Assembly (NCBI GenBank): GCA_041859045.1
Contig: JBHELB010000052.1
Location: forward strand, 1-40,430
DNA: 40,430 nt
Reading direction: 5' to 3'
DNA from: JBHELB01 sp041859045
GTDB taxonomy: Bacteria > Hydrogenedentota > Hydrogenedentia > Hydrogenedentales > SLHB01
The position numbers were made by a program, and so were the translations under genes. Below the pieces are notes generated by a model. That model ran no database searches, had not been told where the DNA came from, and saw only the letters and a list, made by a program, of their open reading frames with translations. Position 1 is the first letter of the stretch. Each line of letters begins with the position of its first letter. Positions 32,962 through 40,430 of this stretch are shown in pieces.

Positions 32962-33915
32962 CTACTCTATGGGTGATGATTTCGAGGGGACAGCACCCCC
33001 GCCGGTGGAGGTTAGGAGGGTTCCGGCTATAAGCGCGCTCGCCCCAAGCCATTGCAACAGCGATAGGCGCTCATTACTCCAGAATCCAAGGGCGATCAGG
33101 TGCGTAAAAAGGGGGTTGATAAGACTCAGGCTCTGGGTCAGGGCCGCCCCGAGATATTTCTGGGCAAAGTTGTAACAGGGATGGGCGGAAGCGATGGGAA
33201 TCAGGCCGGAAACGATCAGCGCCGTATTTTGCTCAACAGTCGCACGCAAAATACAGGCAGGCTCGCCAAACAACGCACTTAGTGCGCCCAATACCAGTGT
33301 TGTGTGAATAGCCGACACAGCGAACATGGGCAATGGATGAGACCGCAGAACGAGGTGGCGCGCCCAGACTAAATAAATCGCCACCAAAAACGAGGTCGAA
33401 ACGAGAAAAGCGGTCGCCTTTGGCGTACTGACAGCATCATGGGACAATACGGCGACCAGCCCCGCAATGCTGAGTAGTGTACCTCCCTGAAAACGCCCGC
33501 TCCGGATCACCGCGCGCTCCTCGGAGTAAAATATGTACGCCATGACCACGACAAACACGACGCTGAGTTTGTTGATCAACTGCGCGATGGTCGCCGTCGA
33601 ACCATACGCCCCTTCGGTCCACGTCCACATGTGCAGCGCATTCACCACGCCTAGGCCCACCAGCCCCCAGGACCCGCGCAGCAACCGCAGAAACTCCGCG
33701 CGATGTCGCCACAAACACACGGCGGTCAGGGCAATCGTCGCGAAAAGGAAGCGGTAGAAGGCCTGACTGTAGGGATCGTAGGCGTCCTTGAGTCCCCGAA
33801 TGAACACCGGCGTCAGGGACCATGCCAACGTGGCCACCATTAGAGCGAAAAACGCCCGGCCAACTGGCGCGGGCGTTGTAGGAAGCGAACTTGGCTGGGG
33901 ATCAGCGTCCTTCAT
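32962..33915 (-). CDS. EamA/DMT-family transporter
   Basis: This is a 317-residue inner-membrane protein with about ten hydrophobic helices arranged as two EamA repeats (about 20-150 and 165-300), as in drug/metabolite or nucleotide-sugar transporters. N-terminal repeat landmarks are TLAWSLTPVFIRGLKD and ATIAQLINKLSVVFVVVMAYIFYSE; the second repeat ends with LINPLFTHLIALGFWSNERLS. Its start overlaps the rmlB stop by 14 bp, so it is the last gene of an rmlD-rmlB-transporter operon. That context suggests export or exchange of a sugar precursor or metabolite, but the sequence does not show the substrate. Confidence 0.9.
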   Translation of the reverse strand: MKDADPQPSSLPTTPAPVGRAFFALMVATLAWSLTPVFIRGLKDAYDPYSQAFYRFLFATIALTAVCLWRHRAEFLRLLRGSWGLVGLGVVNALHMWTWTEGAYGSTATIAQLINKLSVVFVVVMAYIFYSEERAVIRSGRFQGGTLLSIAGLVAVLSHDAVSTPKATAFLVSTSFLVAIYLVWARHLVLRSHPLPMFAVSAIHTTLVLGALSALFGEPACILRATVEQNTALIVSGLIPIASAHPCYNFAQKYLGAALTQSLSLINPLFTHLIALGFWSNERLSLLQWLGASALIAGTLLTSTGGGAVPSKSSPIE

Positions 33916-34900
33916 ACTGCCGCCGGTAGTACTCCATAAACTCGCCCGACTTGATCGGCCGCCACCACCCCTCGTTCTCCGCGTACCACCGGACCGTGCG
34001 CTCTATCCCCTCGTCCCAGTCCATCTGCGGGGACCAACCCAACCCGCGCAGTTTCGCAGGATTGATGGCATAGCGGCGGTCATGGCCCGGACGGTCGGTT
34101 ACTGGCTTGATCAGCGACTCCGGCTTTCCCAACGCCTTGAGAATCCGGCGGGTCAAGACGATATTCTCGCGTTCATTGCCCCCGCCGACGTTGTACACCT
34201 CACCCGGGGTCCCCCGGCGCAGCGCGGTATCGATCCCCGCGCAGTGGTCATCGACATACAGCCAGTCGCGCACGTTGCGGCCATCGCCATACAGCGGCAG
34301 GGGTTGGTTGTCGATCGCGTTCGTGACGAACAGCGGCAACACCTTCTCCGGATATTGCCGGGGCCCGTACGTATTTGAGCCTCGCGTGATGATCACCGGC
34401 ACACCGTGGGTGTGAAAGAACGCCATCGCGATCATTTCGCCCCCGGCCTTGCTCGCCGAATACGGATTGCGCGGATTCAATCGATCCGTTTCGCTGAACG
34501 ATCCCTGATCGATGCTGCCATACACCTCATCCGTCGACACGTGCAGCACCCGGGCCGTCCCCACTTTTCGGGCGGTTTCGACGATGTTGTATACGCCCTT
34601 GACGTCGGTGTCGATGAACTCCAGCGCACCCTCGATACTGCGGTCGACGTGACTCTCCGCCGCGAAATTCACGATCGCGTCGCATCCCGCCATCGCCTTC
34701 TCCACCACCGCGGAGTCCGCAATGTCACCTTTGATGAAGGTGTACCGCGATTCATCGATCCCCTCGAGGTTGGCCAGATTTCCCGCGTAGGTGAGTTTGT
34801 CCAAATTGACGATGTGGACCTCCGGGTACCGCTCGAGCTGGAAGCGCACGAAATTCGACCCAATGAAGCCCGCGCCGCCGGTGACCAAAATACGTTTCAT
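33902..34900 (-). CDS. rfbB: dTDP-glucose 4,6-dehydratase
   Basis: RmlB/RfbB makes dTDP-4-keto-6-deoxyglucose, the second step to dTDP-rhamnose for O-antigen and other surface glycans. This extended SDR enzyme has the NAD motif TGGAGFIGSNFV at the N-terminus, STDEVYGSI (the Thr-Asp-Glu catalytic block), and the YxxxK pair in PYSASKAGGE. The 332-residue length is normal. Its ATG overlaps the rmlD stop (ATGA), and it overlaps the transporter gene downstream. rmlA and rmlC, needed for the full rhamnose route, are not in the window. Confidence 0.95.
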   Translation of the reverse strand: MKRILVTGGAGFIGSNFVRFQLERYPEVHIVNLDKLTYAGNLANLEGIDESRYTFIKGDIADSAVVEKAMAGCDAIVNFAAESHVDRSIEGALEFIDTDVKGVYNIVETARKVGTARVLHVSTDEVYGSIDQGSFSETDRLNPRNPYSASKAGGEMIAMAFFHTHGVPVIITRGSNTYGPRQYPEKVLPLFVTNAIDNQPLPLYGDGRNVRDWLYVDDHCAGIDTALRRGTPGEVYNVGGGNERENIVLTRRILKALGKPESLIKPVTDRPGHDRRYAINPAKLRGLGWSPQMDWDEGIERTVRWYAENEGWWRPIKSGEFMEYYRRQYEGR

Positions 34901-35751
34901 GCCGGAATCTCCCTTCGCTCAAAATAATGCGCCAACGCCTCGGTCCAGGGCCGCATACGATATCCGCAGGCCGCCTCCAGGCTGCGGCAGGACAACACCG
35001 AATAGGCGGGGCGCGGGGCTTTGCTTGGATAATCCGCTGCTTTGCAGGGACTTACTGGGGTATCAAGACCTCCGAGGCGCAGGATCTCCTTCGCAAACTC
35101 GAAACGATTGCACATCCCCGCGTTTACTGCGTGGTACGTTCCAAAAGCCGTCGTTTGCGCCAACGCCTGGGTGGCTTGCGTCAGATCTAACGTATGCGTC
35201 GGCGAACCAATCTCGTCGTCCACCACGGTCAACGCCGGGCGCACAGCCGCCGCCCGCAAAATCTTCTCCACGAAATTATTTCCGCCCGGACCATAGAGCC
35301 ACGCCGTCCGCAGGATGAAATGTCGTGGATTTGCCGCGCGCGTGGCCGCCTCCCCCGCCGCCTTCGATTCCGCGTAAACCCCCTTGGGATGTATCGGTTC
35401 CTCGGGCTCAAAAGGAGTGCGCCGCGTTGCGTCGCCGCAAAACACAAAATCCGTGCTGTAATACACGACCGGCACACCCGCTTCCCGCGCCGCCGCCGCC
35501 ACCACGCGCGCCCCTGTTTCATTGGCACGAAACGCCGTTTCGCGATGTTCCTCCGCGCCTTCAACATCCGTATACGCCGCGGCATTCACCACCAACGTGG
35601 GCCGATGTTGCGCGACGAGTCCACCGACGACCGCCGCATCCGCTGCATCGACCTCCGGCAGATCGTACCCTGCCACCTCGCCCCCCTGGGCAAAAAGCGT
35701 CATCAAATCGCGCCCAAGTTGGCCACGTGCGCCAAAAATAAGTGTAAGCAC
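34897..35751 (-). CDS. rfbD: dTDP-4-dehydrorhamnose reductase
   Basis: RmlD/RfbD reduces dTDP-4-keto-rhamnose to dTDP-rhamnose with NAD(P)H, the last step of precursor synthesis. It is a short SDR with the cofactor motif FGARGQLGRDLM at the start, STDFVFCGD in place of the usual STDYVFDG, the YxxxK pair in VYAESKAAGE, and LRTAWLYGPGGNNFV. The 284-residue length is normal. The GTG start at 35751 has AGGAG 6 nt upstream. It is the first gene of the rmlD-rmlB-transporter operon, 80 bp after the acyltransferase gene on the same strand. Confidence 0.94.
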   Translation of the reverse strand: MLTLIFGARGQLGRDLMTLFAQGGEVAGYDLPEVDAADAAVVGGLVAQHRPTLVVNAAAYTDVEGAEEHRETAFRANETGARVVAAAAREAGVPVVYYSTDFVFCGDATRRTPFEPEEPIHPKGVYAESKAAGEAATRAANPRHFILRTAWLYGPGGNNFVEKILRAAAVRPALTVVDDEIGSPTHTLDLTQATQALAQTTAFGTYHAVNAGMCNRFEFAKEILRLGGLDTPVSPCKAADYPSKAPRPAYSVLSCRSLEAACGYRMRPWTEALAHYFERREIPA

Positions 35752-35831
35752 AGAGTTCTCCTGAAAAACTCGCGGATTCTAGCATGAAAGAGAAAGGAAC
35801 GCCAAGGAACTTCAAGAGAAAGCAGCAAATG

Positions 35832-37076
35832 CTATTCGGCAGGCGACGGTTCCGAAGCGGGGCGGGGCGCGATGCCAAAATCCGAGGGGACAACACGGTT
35901 TCGCAAGCGCAGGAGCGGATCTTCGACGGCCTTGGTTACGATGTAGCCCACGACGATGCTGCCTAGTACAAACGCCAACGCTTGGCCCACCGCAACCGTC
36001 ACGGGGGATCCCAGATACATCATGAGCACATCGTTCACCACCGAGTACGCCGGAAACGCCACGATGAAGTAGTGCCACAGATAGATGTTGTAAGACCACG
36101 TTCCAATACTCGAAATGGCCACTGCCGTGGGACGCTTCTCGAAAGCGCTGAACATCCCGCCGTACATCAGCACCAGCAAGATTCCATAGCCAATACTCAA
36201 CAAGGAAAACCCGACCGTAAACATGAAGGGATGGGCTCTTCCAAAAAAAGCCGCCGGTACAAGGCATGTCAACGACACAATCAACGAGCCGATTCGATGC
36301 CGGTGTACAAACTCGATCAGCGGCGATTTCGTCAGACAAAGGTAGTTGATGTAGACGCCATACATCAGGGCGTCTAGACGCAGATGGGTCTGCATGAAGT
36401 CATTGGGCGCAATGCCAAAAAACGCTTGCAGGACGCGAAAAACAAGACAACCGACGATAAACACACCCGCTACGTACGGAAGATAAGCGCGCCAGCTCTT
36501 TCCCGTCTTCGCGGATAACGCCAATATCCCGAGGAATAGCAACGGAAGCAATATGTAAAAATGTTCCTCCACCGCAAGAGACCATGTTGGACCATTCGGA
36601 TTGCTTGCGAGATAGTTTTGCAGAAACAGAACGTGGGTGAGGATCGAAAGAACTATACTTTTTGCCGAGGAATAGTCAATGTACTCCGTCACGTTTCCAA
36701 CACCCAGCACCACCAATAGAAACGCATACGACGGCCATATTTTGAATCCTCGACGAAGCCAAAAGCGCCAGCATTTCAACCCGTTCGTTTTGTCCATTTC
36801 CCGAAAGAGGAGACCGCTGATTAAAAAACCGCTCAGCACAAAAAACATATCCACGCCTGTCCACCCCAGGCTTTTCACCCGCCAGTAAACAAACGTCGCA
36901 AGTCCGCCGGTCAAATTCGCAGTATATGGAATCACTCTAGGTTCAAAGTGATTTACAAACACCAACAGAATCGCGATACCGCGCAGGATATCCAACGACC
37001 GCAACCGCGACTGCTGCACTTTGCCAGGCTTCGCGGCTCCCACGGTTTCTTTTTCGGCGTGCGATTCCACGGACAT
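35832..37076 (-). CDS. Acyltransferase family 3 (OafA/YrhL-like) membrane protein
   Basis: This is a 414-residue integral membrane acyltransferase that adds acetyl or similar groups to surface sugars. The family start RSLDILRGIAILLVFVNHF has the essential His. WTGVDMFFVLSGFLISGLL and the WSLAVEEHFYILLPLLFL block follow, and about ten hydrophobic helices are visible. It sits 80 bp upstream of rmlD, so a role in decorating a rhamnose-containing polysaccharide is reasonable. Its GC is lower than that of the rml genes, which may reflect separate acquisition. No clear ribosome site is seen before the ATG. Confidence 0.9.
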   Translation of the reverse strand: MSVESHAEKETVGAAKPGKVQQSRLRSLDILRGIAILLVFVNHFEPRVIPYTANLTGGLATFVYWRVKSLGWTGVDMFFVLSGFLISGLLFREMDKTNGLKCWRFWLRRGFKIWPSYAFLLVVLGVGNVTEYIDYSSAKSIVLSILTHVLFLQNYLASNPNGPTWSLAVEEHFYILLPLLFLGILALSAKTGKSWRAYLPYVAGVFIVGCLVFRVLQAFFGIAPNDFMQTHLRLDALMYGVYINYLCLTKSPLIEFVHRHRIGSLIVSLTCLVPAAFFGRAHPFMFTVGFSLLSIGYGILLVLMYGGMFSAFEKRPTAVAISSIGTWSYNIYLWHYFIVAFPAYSVVNDVLMMYLGSPVTVAVGQALAFVLGSIVVGYIVTKAVEDPLLRLRNRVVPSDFGIAPRPASEPSPAE

Positions 37077-37113
37077 TCTATCGAAGTATCCCGCGCTGAA
37101 AAACGCTCAGATG

Positions 37114-37137
37114 GCAAACATCGCAATTGATGTTTGC
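37114..37137. repeat. Hairpin between dnaN and the acyltransferase gene
   Basis: GCAAACATC (37114-37122) pairs perfectly with GATGTTTGC (37129-37137) around a 6-nt loop. It lies 70 bp after the dnaN stop and 37 bp before the acyltransferase start. It may be a dnaN terminator, but no T-run touches it, or a regulator-binding palindrome. Confidence 0.45.
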
Positions 37138-37207
37138 TTATCGGCCGCAAGCCCTTCCGCGCGCATAAAACAGCACGTTTTCTGACTTGCGCTTGCCGGA
37201 AGGTTTT

Positions 37208-38314
37208 CTAGATTCGAATCGGCATAATGACGTTAAAGTAATTGTCCACGCCCGATTCCGAAACGCCCTTCACCAATCCAGGGCTGTTTGCGTCTTTGAG
37301 CTGAAGACAGACTTTATCGCCTTCCAACCGGCGTACAACATCAAGAACGAAATCCGGATTGAACGCGATTTCCACCGCGCCACCCTCATACTCGATCGGA
37401 ACTTCTTCCTCGTACTCACCCACTTCAGGCGTCACTACTTTCAGCACCAACTGGCCAGGGTTCAGTCCAAAGCGAACCGAATTGAACTTGTTGCTCGTCA
37501 TCGTGCGCGTACGGCGAACGGCCTCCATAAACGGCGCCCGATCGATCATCGCTTCCTTGTCGTTCTTCTTCGGAATTACCATTTCATAGTTTGGAAACGT
37601 ACCTTCGATCAACGCCGTCACCAAACGCACATTGCCAAACGCGAAGGCCGCCTGCGTCTCGTCGATCAGTACCTTCACATCCTCATCGTCTCCAAGCAAC
37701 CGCTCCAATTCCTCGATCATCTTGCCCGGAACAATGACTTTGATCTCGATTCCTGTCGGAATCCCTTCTCGCTCAAGACTCATCGCCATTCGACGACCGT
37801 CGGTCGCCACGCCGATCAATTTTCCGTCACTAACCTCCAACAACAGTCCCGTGAGATTGTACCGCGCCTGATCGGTGCAGATCGCATACGACGTCTTCCA
37901 AAACAACCGCTTCAACAATTTCTGCGGCACCACGATCGGTTCGATCCCTTCGAACGACCGTACCGCCGGGAACTCGTCCGGAGACATACTAAACAGCTTG
38001 GTCTCAATCCGACCGCTCTTCAGATTGATGACGCTGTTTTCGCTCAACGAAATCAGCAAATCGCCTTGCGGCAATTCACTCAGCACCGACGAAAGACGCT
38101 GCGAATTCACCGTCAGCGATCCTTCTTCATAAACCTGACAATCCACTTGGCACTCGATGCTCACCTTCAGGTCTGTAGCGGTCAGCCGTACAAAGCCCTC
38201 GCCGGTCTCCATCAAAATATGCGACAAGATCGGCAACGCGGACTTCGGCGCCACCACGGTTTTGACCTTATTGACCCCGTCCAGAAGGTCTTTGCACGAG
38301 ATGCTGATTTTCAT
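37208..38314 (-). CDS. dnaN: DNA polymerase III beta sliding clamp
   Basis: DnaN is the ring-shaped clamp that tethers the replicative polymerase to DNA. The 368 residues cover three clamp domains. Family landmarks include APKSALPILSHILMETGEG near residue 25, TDLKVSIECQV, SPDEFPAVRSFEGIEP, ATDGRRMAMS (the peptide-binding pocket region) and a C-terminus close to the usual MPIRI. ATG 38314 is chosen because GAGGGG lies 5 nt before it; an upstream GTG (38320) would overlap that site. No dnaA or recF gene is next to it; upstream instead is the origin-like region, which often accompanies dnaN. Confidence 0.96.
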   Translation of the reverse strand: MKISISCKDLLDGVNKVKTVVAPKSALPILSHILMETGEGFVRLTATDLKVSIECQVDCQVYEEGSLTVNSQRLSSVLSELPQGDLLISLSENSVINLKSGRIETKLFSMSPDEFPAVRSFEGIEPIVVPQKLLKRLFWKTSYAICTDQARYNLTGLLLEVSDGKLIGVATDGRRMAMSLEREGIPTGIEIKVIVPGKMIEELERLLGDDEDVKVLIDETQAAFAFGNVRLVTALIEGTFPNYEMVIPKKNDKEAMIDRAPFMEAVRRTRTMTSNKFNSVRFGLNPGQLVLKVVTPEVGEYEEEVPIEYEGGAVEIAFNPDFVLDVVRRLEGDKVCLQLKDANSPGLVKGVSESGVDNYFNVIMPIRI

Positions 38315-38400
38315 GTCCACCCCTCACTTGGTGTTCAAAACGTTTCTCTTCCGAGAAGAGTCTTTCTATCTAGCTATTCAGTCAAAGTAATCATCGGTAG

Positions 38401-38921
38401 TCTGGATAACAGGGAAAACGCGATAAACCTTTACACTATAAATGCTTGGACTGTCAATCCCCTGGGGATAACTCGTTCAAAATTATCCCCATTCCTCACA
38501 GCCGCCATTTTCTACTCAATTTGGTTCCCAAAACAAGCTTTCGTTTCGTGGAAAAGTGCCCTGGTCTATCCCCATTGCAGACCAAGTTTTCCCCATCTCG
38601 CACATCACGATGTTCCACGTTGTCAACCAAAAACTATCCACACCTATTTTTGAGCGCTTTGTTGCACTGAAACAAGTTTTCCACACCCTTTTCCACCGGC
38701 GTGGAACACTCCGAAAAAAAGCCGACAACCGCCTGAAAACAAAAAAAGGTAGAATACGTAACAACTATTAAACAAACGACTTAAGCATGCGAAAAGTTGA
38801 TATGCAATTTTCGATATTTTCGGCGCAAGTTACCAAAACACTGGGCTTTACCTGCCCATCACGAGCGGAATCGGGTTTTCCTCCGCGATCTTTCCTGGCA
38901 CTTATCCACAGCTTATCCACA
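38401..38921. other. Candidate replication origin (oriC) with a DnaA-box cluster
   Basis: This AT-rich, gene-free stretch (within 38315-39079) lies between dnaN and a divergent gene. Two perfect DnaA boxes, TTATCCACA, stand 11 bp apart at 38902-38910 and 38913-38921. Near-consensus boxes lie at 38401-38409, 38463-38471, 38483-38491, 38587-38595, 38634-38642 and 38677-38685. A/T-rich runs at 38740-38825 could be the unwinding element. Gene orientation flips exactly here. A perfect parS is 7 kb away. No tool was available to compute GC skew. Confidence 0.7.
38432..38457 (-). promoter_or_regulatory. Possible dnaN promoter
   Basis: A perfect TTGACA (38457-38452, minus strand) lies about 138 bp upstream of the dnaN start, inside the DnaA-box region. 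The -10 box is weak: TAAAGG follows after 18 bp. DnaA binding nearby would be expected to regulate it. Confidence 0.35.
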
Positions 38922-39021
38922 AAGATCGGAGACCGCCAAAGGAAACGCTGAAGTCTACCAAAGGCCCTGAATGAACACAAACCCAAAAATTTCCGGAGAA
39001 ACGGGATTTGCTAGTTTTTTA

Positions 39022-39050
39022 TTGACACAAAGAACGCCAAGCGGTATATA
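39022..39050 (+). promoter_or_regulatory. Promoter of the PilZ/pseudo-receiver gene
   Basis: A perfect -35 TTGACA (39022-39027) is 17 bp from TATATA (39045-39050). The transcript would start near 39057, giving a leader of about 23 nt. Confidence 0.6.
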
Positions 39051-39079
39051 TACGTCATATTGGGGGGCGCAGCAGTACC

Positions 39080-40105
39080 ATGCCGGGAAATCCACACGAA
39101 AGCGGACGCTCTTTCGAGCCACTTTTGGCGATAGATCTGCCTCTTTTCCTTCAGATTGGCACGTCCTCCCCTTCTACTCAGACCCGGCTCCGCTGCACTC
39201 TTCGGGGATGGAAATCGGGCCATTATCTTCTTGCCGATATGTCCGACATTCGCGGAAACGCCACCATTCTTCGTCCCGGACTCAACTGTGTCATTCGCAT
39301 GATGTCGCAGGGGGCCGTCTGCGGTTTCGCTTCCACGGTACTAGAATGCGAGAGGAAACCGCCCTATCCCTACGCGTTGTTTCGTTGGCCCGACGAACTC
39401 GAGGCGCTTAACATACGGCAGGACGAGCGTTTAACGCTTAGCTTGCCCTGCACGCTCGAAGCGCCCACGCTCGACCCCACTCCTGGAGAATTATTGGACA
39501 TCAGCGCCAACGGGTGTCGCGTACTGACCACGCTGGAACTACTTCCGGGGAGCCGGTGTACCGCGACGTTCGTACTTCCCGACGCGACGGCTATCGAGAA
39601 TCTCACCGCGATTGTCCGCAACCGTCAGGATTTCTCCGATGGACGCCGCGCCTATGGCCTGCACTTTCCAGATCGTGAAACGGCCGCCGTTTCGGATGTC
39701 GCGTTTTATGTGATGAGTACCCTTGAGCGGATGCGCGGCAGGAAGGACCAGGCCCCTCGCCTTTTGCTTTGTTCCCCGCAAACCGATTCCTTCAAAGCGT
39801 GGGCAAGCGCGCTTTCGGATGCGGGCTTCGATGTGGTCTGGGCCTCTAACGCGATCGATAGTTTCTCGCGAATGAAACTGGTCCCGGTCAACGCCGTTAT
39901 CGTCGGGGAATCGCTCCCCGGCATCACGGGGATAGACCTCTGCCGGATCATTCGAAGCACGACGGGCTTCGAGCAATTCCCCATTTTTGTCGTCACAAGC
40001 GACCCGGCGTCGGACAAGGAACCGGCCCCGGCCACCGGGTTCCTGCCGCTCGACGCTTCGCCACACCATGTTCATTCTTTGCTCACAAAACATATCCTCA
40101 TCTGA
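39080..40105 (+). CDS. PilZ c-di-GMP-binding protein with a degenerate receiver domain
   Basis: Residues 12-105 look like a YcgR-type N-domain. A PilZ domain (about 110-215) keeps both c-di-GMP motifs: R113xxxR117 (RQDER) and D140-I-S-A-N-G145. The C-terminal part (225-341) aligns with response-regulator receivers, for example AVIVGESLPGITGIDLCRIIRS, but the phospho-acceptor Asp is Gly276, the N-terminal acidic pair is replaced by Cys-Ser, and the conserved Lys is gone (FLPLDAS). It should bind c-di-GMP but not accept phosphate. It is 341 residues, soluble, and stands alone, divergent from dnaN across the origin-like region. YcgR-like proteins usually brake motility or regulate surface polymers; the target is unknown. 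Confidence 0.87.
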   Translation: MPGNPHESGRSFEPLLAIDLPLFLQIGTSSPSTQTRLRCTLRGWKSGHYLLADMSDIRGNATILRPGLNCVIRMMSQGAVCGFASTVLECERKPPYPYALFRWPDELEALNIRQDERLTLSLPCTLEAPTLDPTPGELLDISANGCRVLTTLELLPGSRCTATFVLPDATAIENLTAIVRNRQDFSDGRRAYGLHFPDRETAAVSDVAFYVMSTLERMRGRKDQAPRLLLCSPQTDSFKAWASALSDAGFDVVWASNAIDSFSRMKLVPVNAVIVGESLPGITGIDLCRIIRSTTGFEQFPIFVVTSDPASDKEPAPATGFLPLDASPHHVHSLLTKHILI

Positions 40106-40130
40106 GCGACATTCCTTATAGTTATCCAAA

Positions 40131-40157
40131 GAAAAATAAGGGATACCTTTATTTTTC
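40131..40157 (+). terminator. Hairpin terminator of the PilZ gene
   Basis: GAAAAATAAGG (40131-40141) pairs with CCTTTATTTTTC (40146-40157) with one bulge. The stem is A/T-rich and its own 3' arm supplies the T-run. It lies 25 bp after the stop codon. From here to 40373 (AT-rich) I see no gene. Confidence 0.5.
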
Positions 40158-40373
40158 GAGGAATTCTTTCTTAGTTTGATATCGTTCCAATATTTCACGG
40201 CGAAGAAAAAATCGGTCATTTTCGCGCGAATTGGGCAATTTCTGAACGAGATCGATCCAACTTCTAAACGTATACAACTGTTTTCGTATCACTGCTGTCC
40301 GGTTGTTTTTGAGGTTGTGGGTTGTAATTTGAGTTTTGCCAATGCGTTATAGACGGTTTTGGGAGTGATCGAT

Positions 40374-40430
40374 ATGGGAATCGGAATAGACTTGGGCCTT
40401 TCCAATCGTGTAAGGACGCGAGGAACGACC
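40374..40430 (+). CDS. Start of a gene cut by the window end
   Basis: ATG 40374 is preceded by GGGAG at 8 nt, and the frame stays open to the last base. The 19 visible residues begin MGIGIDLGLSN. The IGIDLG stretch recalls the phosphate-binding loop at the N-terminus of actin/Hsp70-fold ATPases such as MreB, but 19 residues are too few to decide. Confidence 0.4.
   Translation, partial: MGIGIDLGLSNRVRTRGTT

Noticed and set aside
1..40430. Prophage, insertion sequence or CRISPR array
   Set aside because: No transposase, integrase, phage structural gene, or regularly spaced direct repeat with spacers was seen.

Overview
The window reads as a chromosomal piece from a Gram-negative, GC-rich bacterium. 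Lipoproteins, an O-antigen-type sugar operon and a GspE/PilB ATPase point to an outer membrane. A DUF1559-type prepilin with an H-x10-DG tail, together with abundant short palindromic intergenic repeats, resembles Planctomycetes, Lentisphaerae or Candidatus Hydrogenedentota. I favour Hydrogenedentota, but the sequence alone does not settle it. There is no phage, transposase or CRISPR array.

Layout. 0-2.3 kb: groES-groEL on the minus strand, preceded by a good CIRCE (HrcA) operator. 2.7-7.1 kb: a LysM/M23 peptidase, a translationally coupled lipoprotein and sulfatase-like pair, and a hybrid histidine kinase, separated by two kinds of inverted-repeat element. 7.8-12.6 kb: a tight four-gene operon (aldehyde dehydrogenase, iron alcohol dehydrogenase, glutamine-synthetase-like ligase, class I amidotransferase) that fits a gamma-glutamylation route for an amino alcohol. 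12.6-16.9 kb: a two-domain amidase divergent from a GspE-like ATPase. 17-22.8 kb: a methyltransferase-nuclease fusion, an ADP-ribosylglycohydrolase coupled to a PAS/degenerate-GGDEF protein, a YhbY-like protein and rimO. 22.8-30.6 kb (minus strand): clpP, tRNA-Leu(CAG) with promoter and terminator, an amidohydrolase, two unrecognised envelope proteins, a glycosyltransferase, cimA and a phosphoglycerate mutase. 30.7-40.4 kb: rsmG, a prepilin, an EamA transporter, rmlB, rmlD, an acyltransferase, dnaN, an origin-like region and a PilZ/pseudo-receiver protein.

Three independent signs put the right end near the replication origin. A perfect parS palindrome lies inside rsmG (31267-31282). dnaN is followed upstream by an AT-rich 765-bp gap with two perfect and many near-perfect DnaA boxes (38.4-38.9 kb). 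Gene orientation diverges at that gap: everything from 38.3 back to 31.5 kb is on the minus strand and the next gene is on the plus strand. A second DnaA-box cluster lies at 26.6-26.8 kb. No dnaA gene is in the window.

A recurring feature is family members that keep their fold but lose a key catalytic residue. The histidine kinase has Asn for His in its H-box. ClpP has Asn for the triad Asp. The GGDEF motif is SNSEF. The receiver domain of the PilZ protein has Gly at the phosphorylation site. The second amidase domain has lost all four zinc/catalytic residues. The sulfatase-like protein has Thr where formylglycine should form. These calls are by-eye alignments to family motifs.
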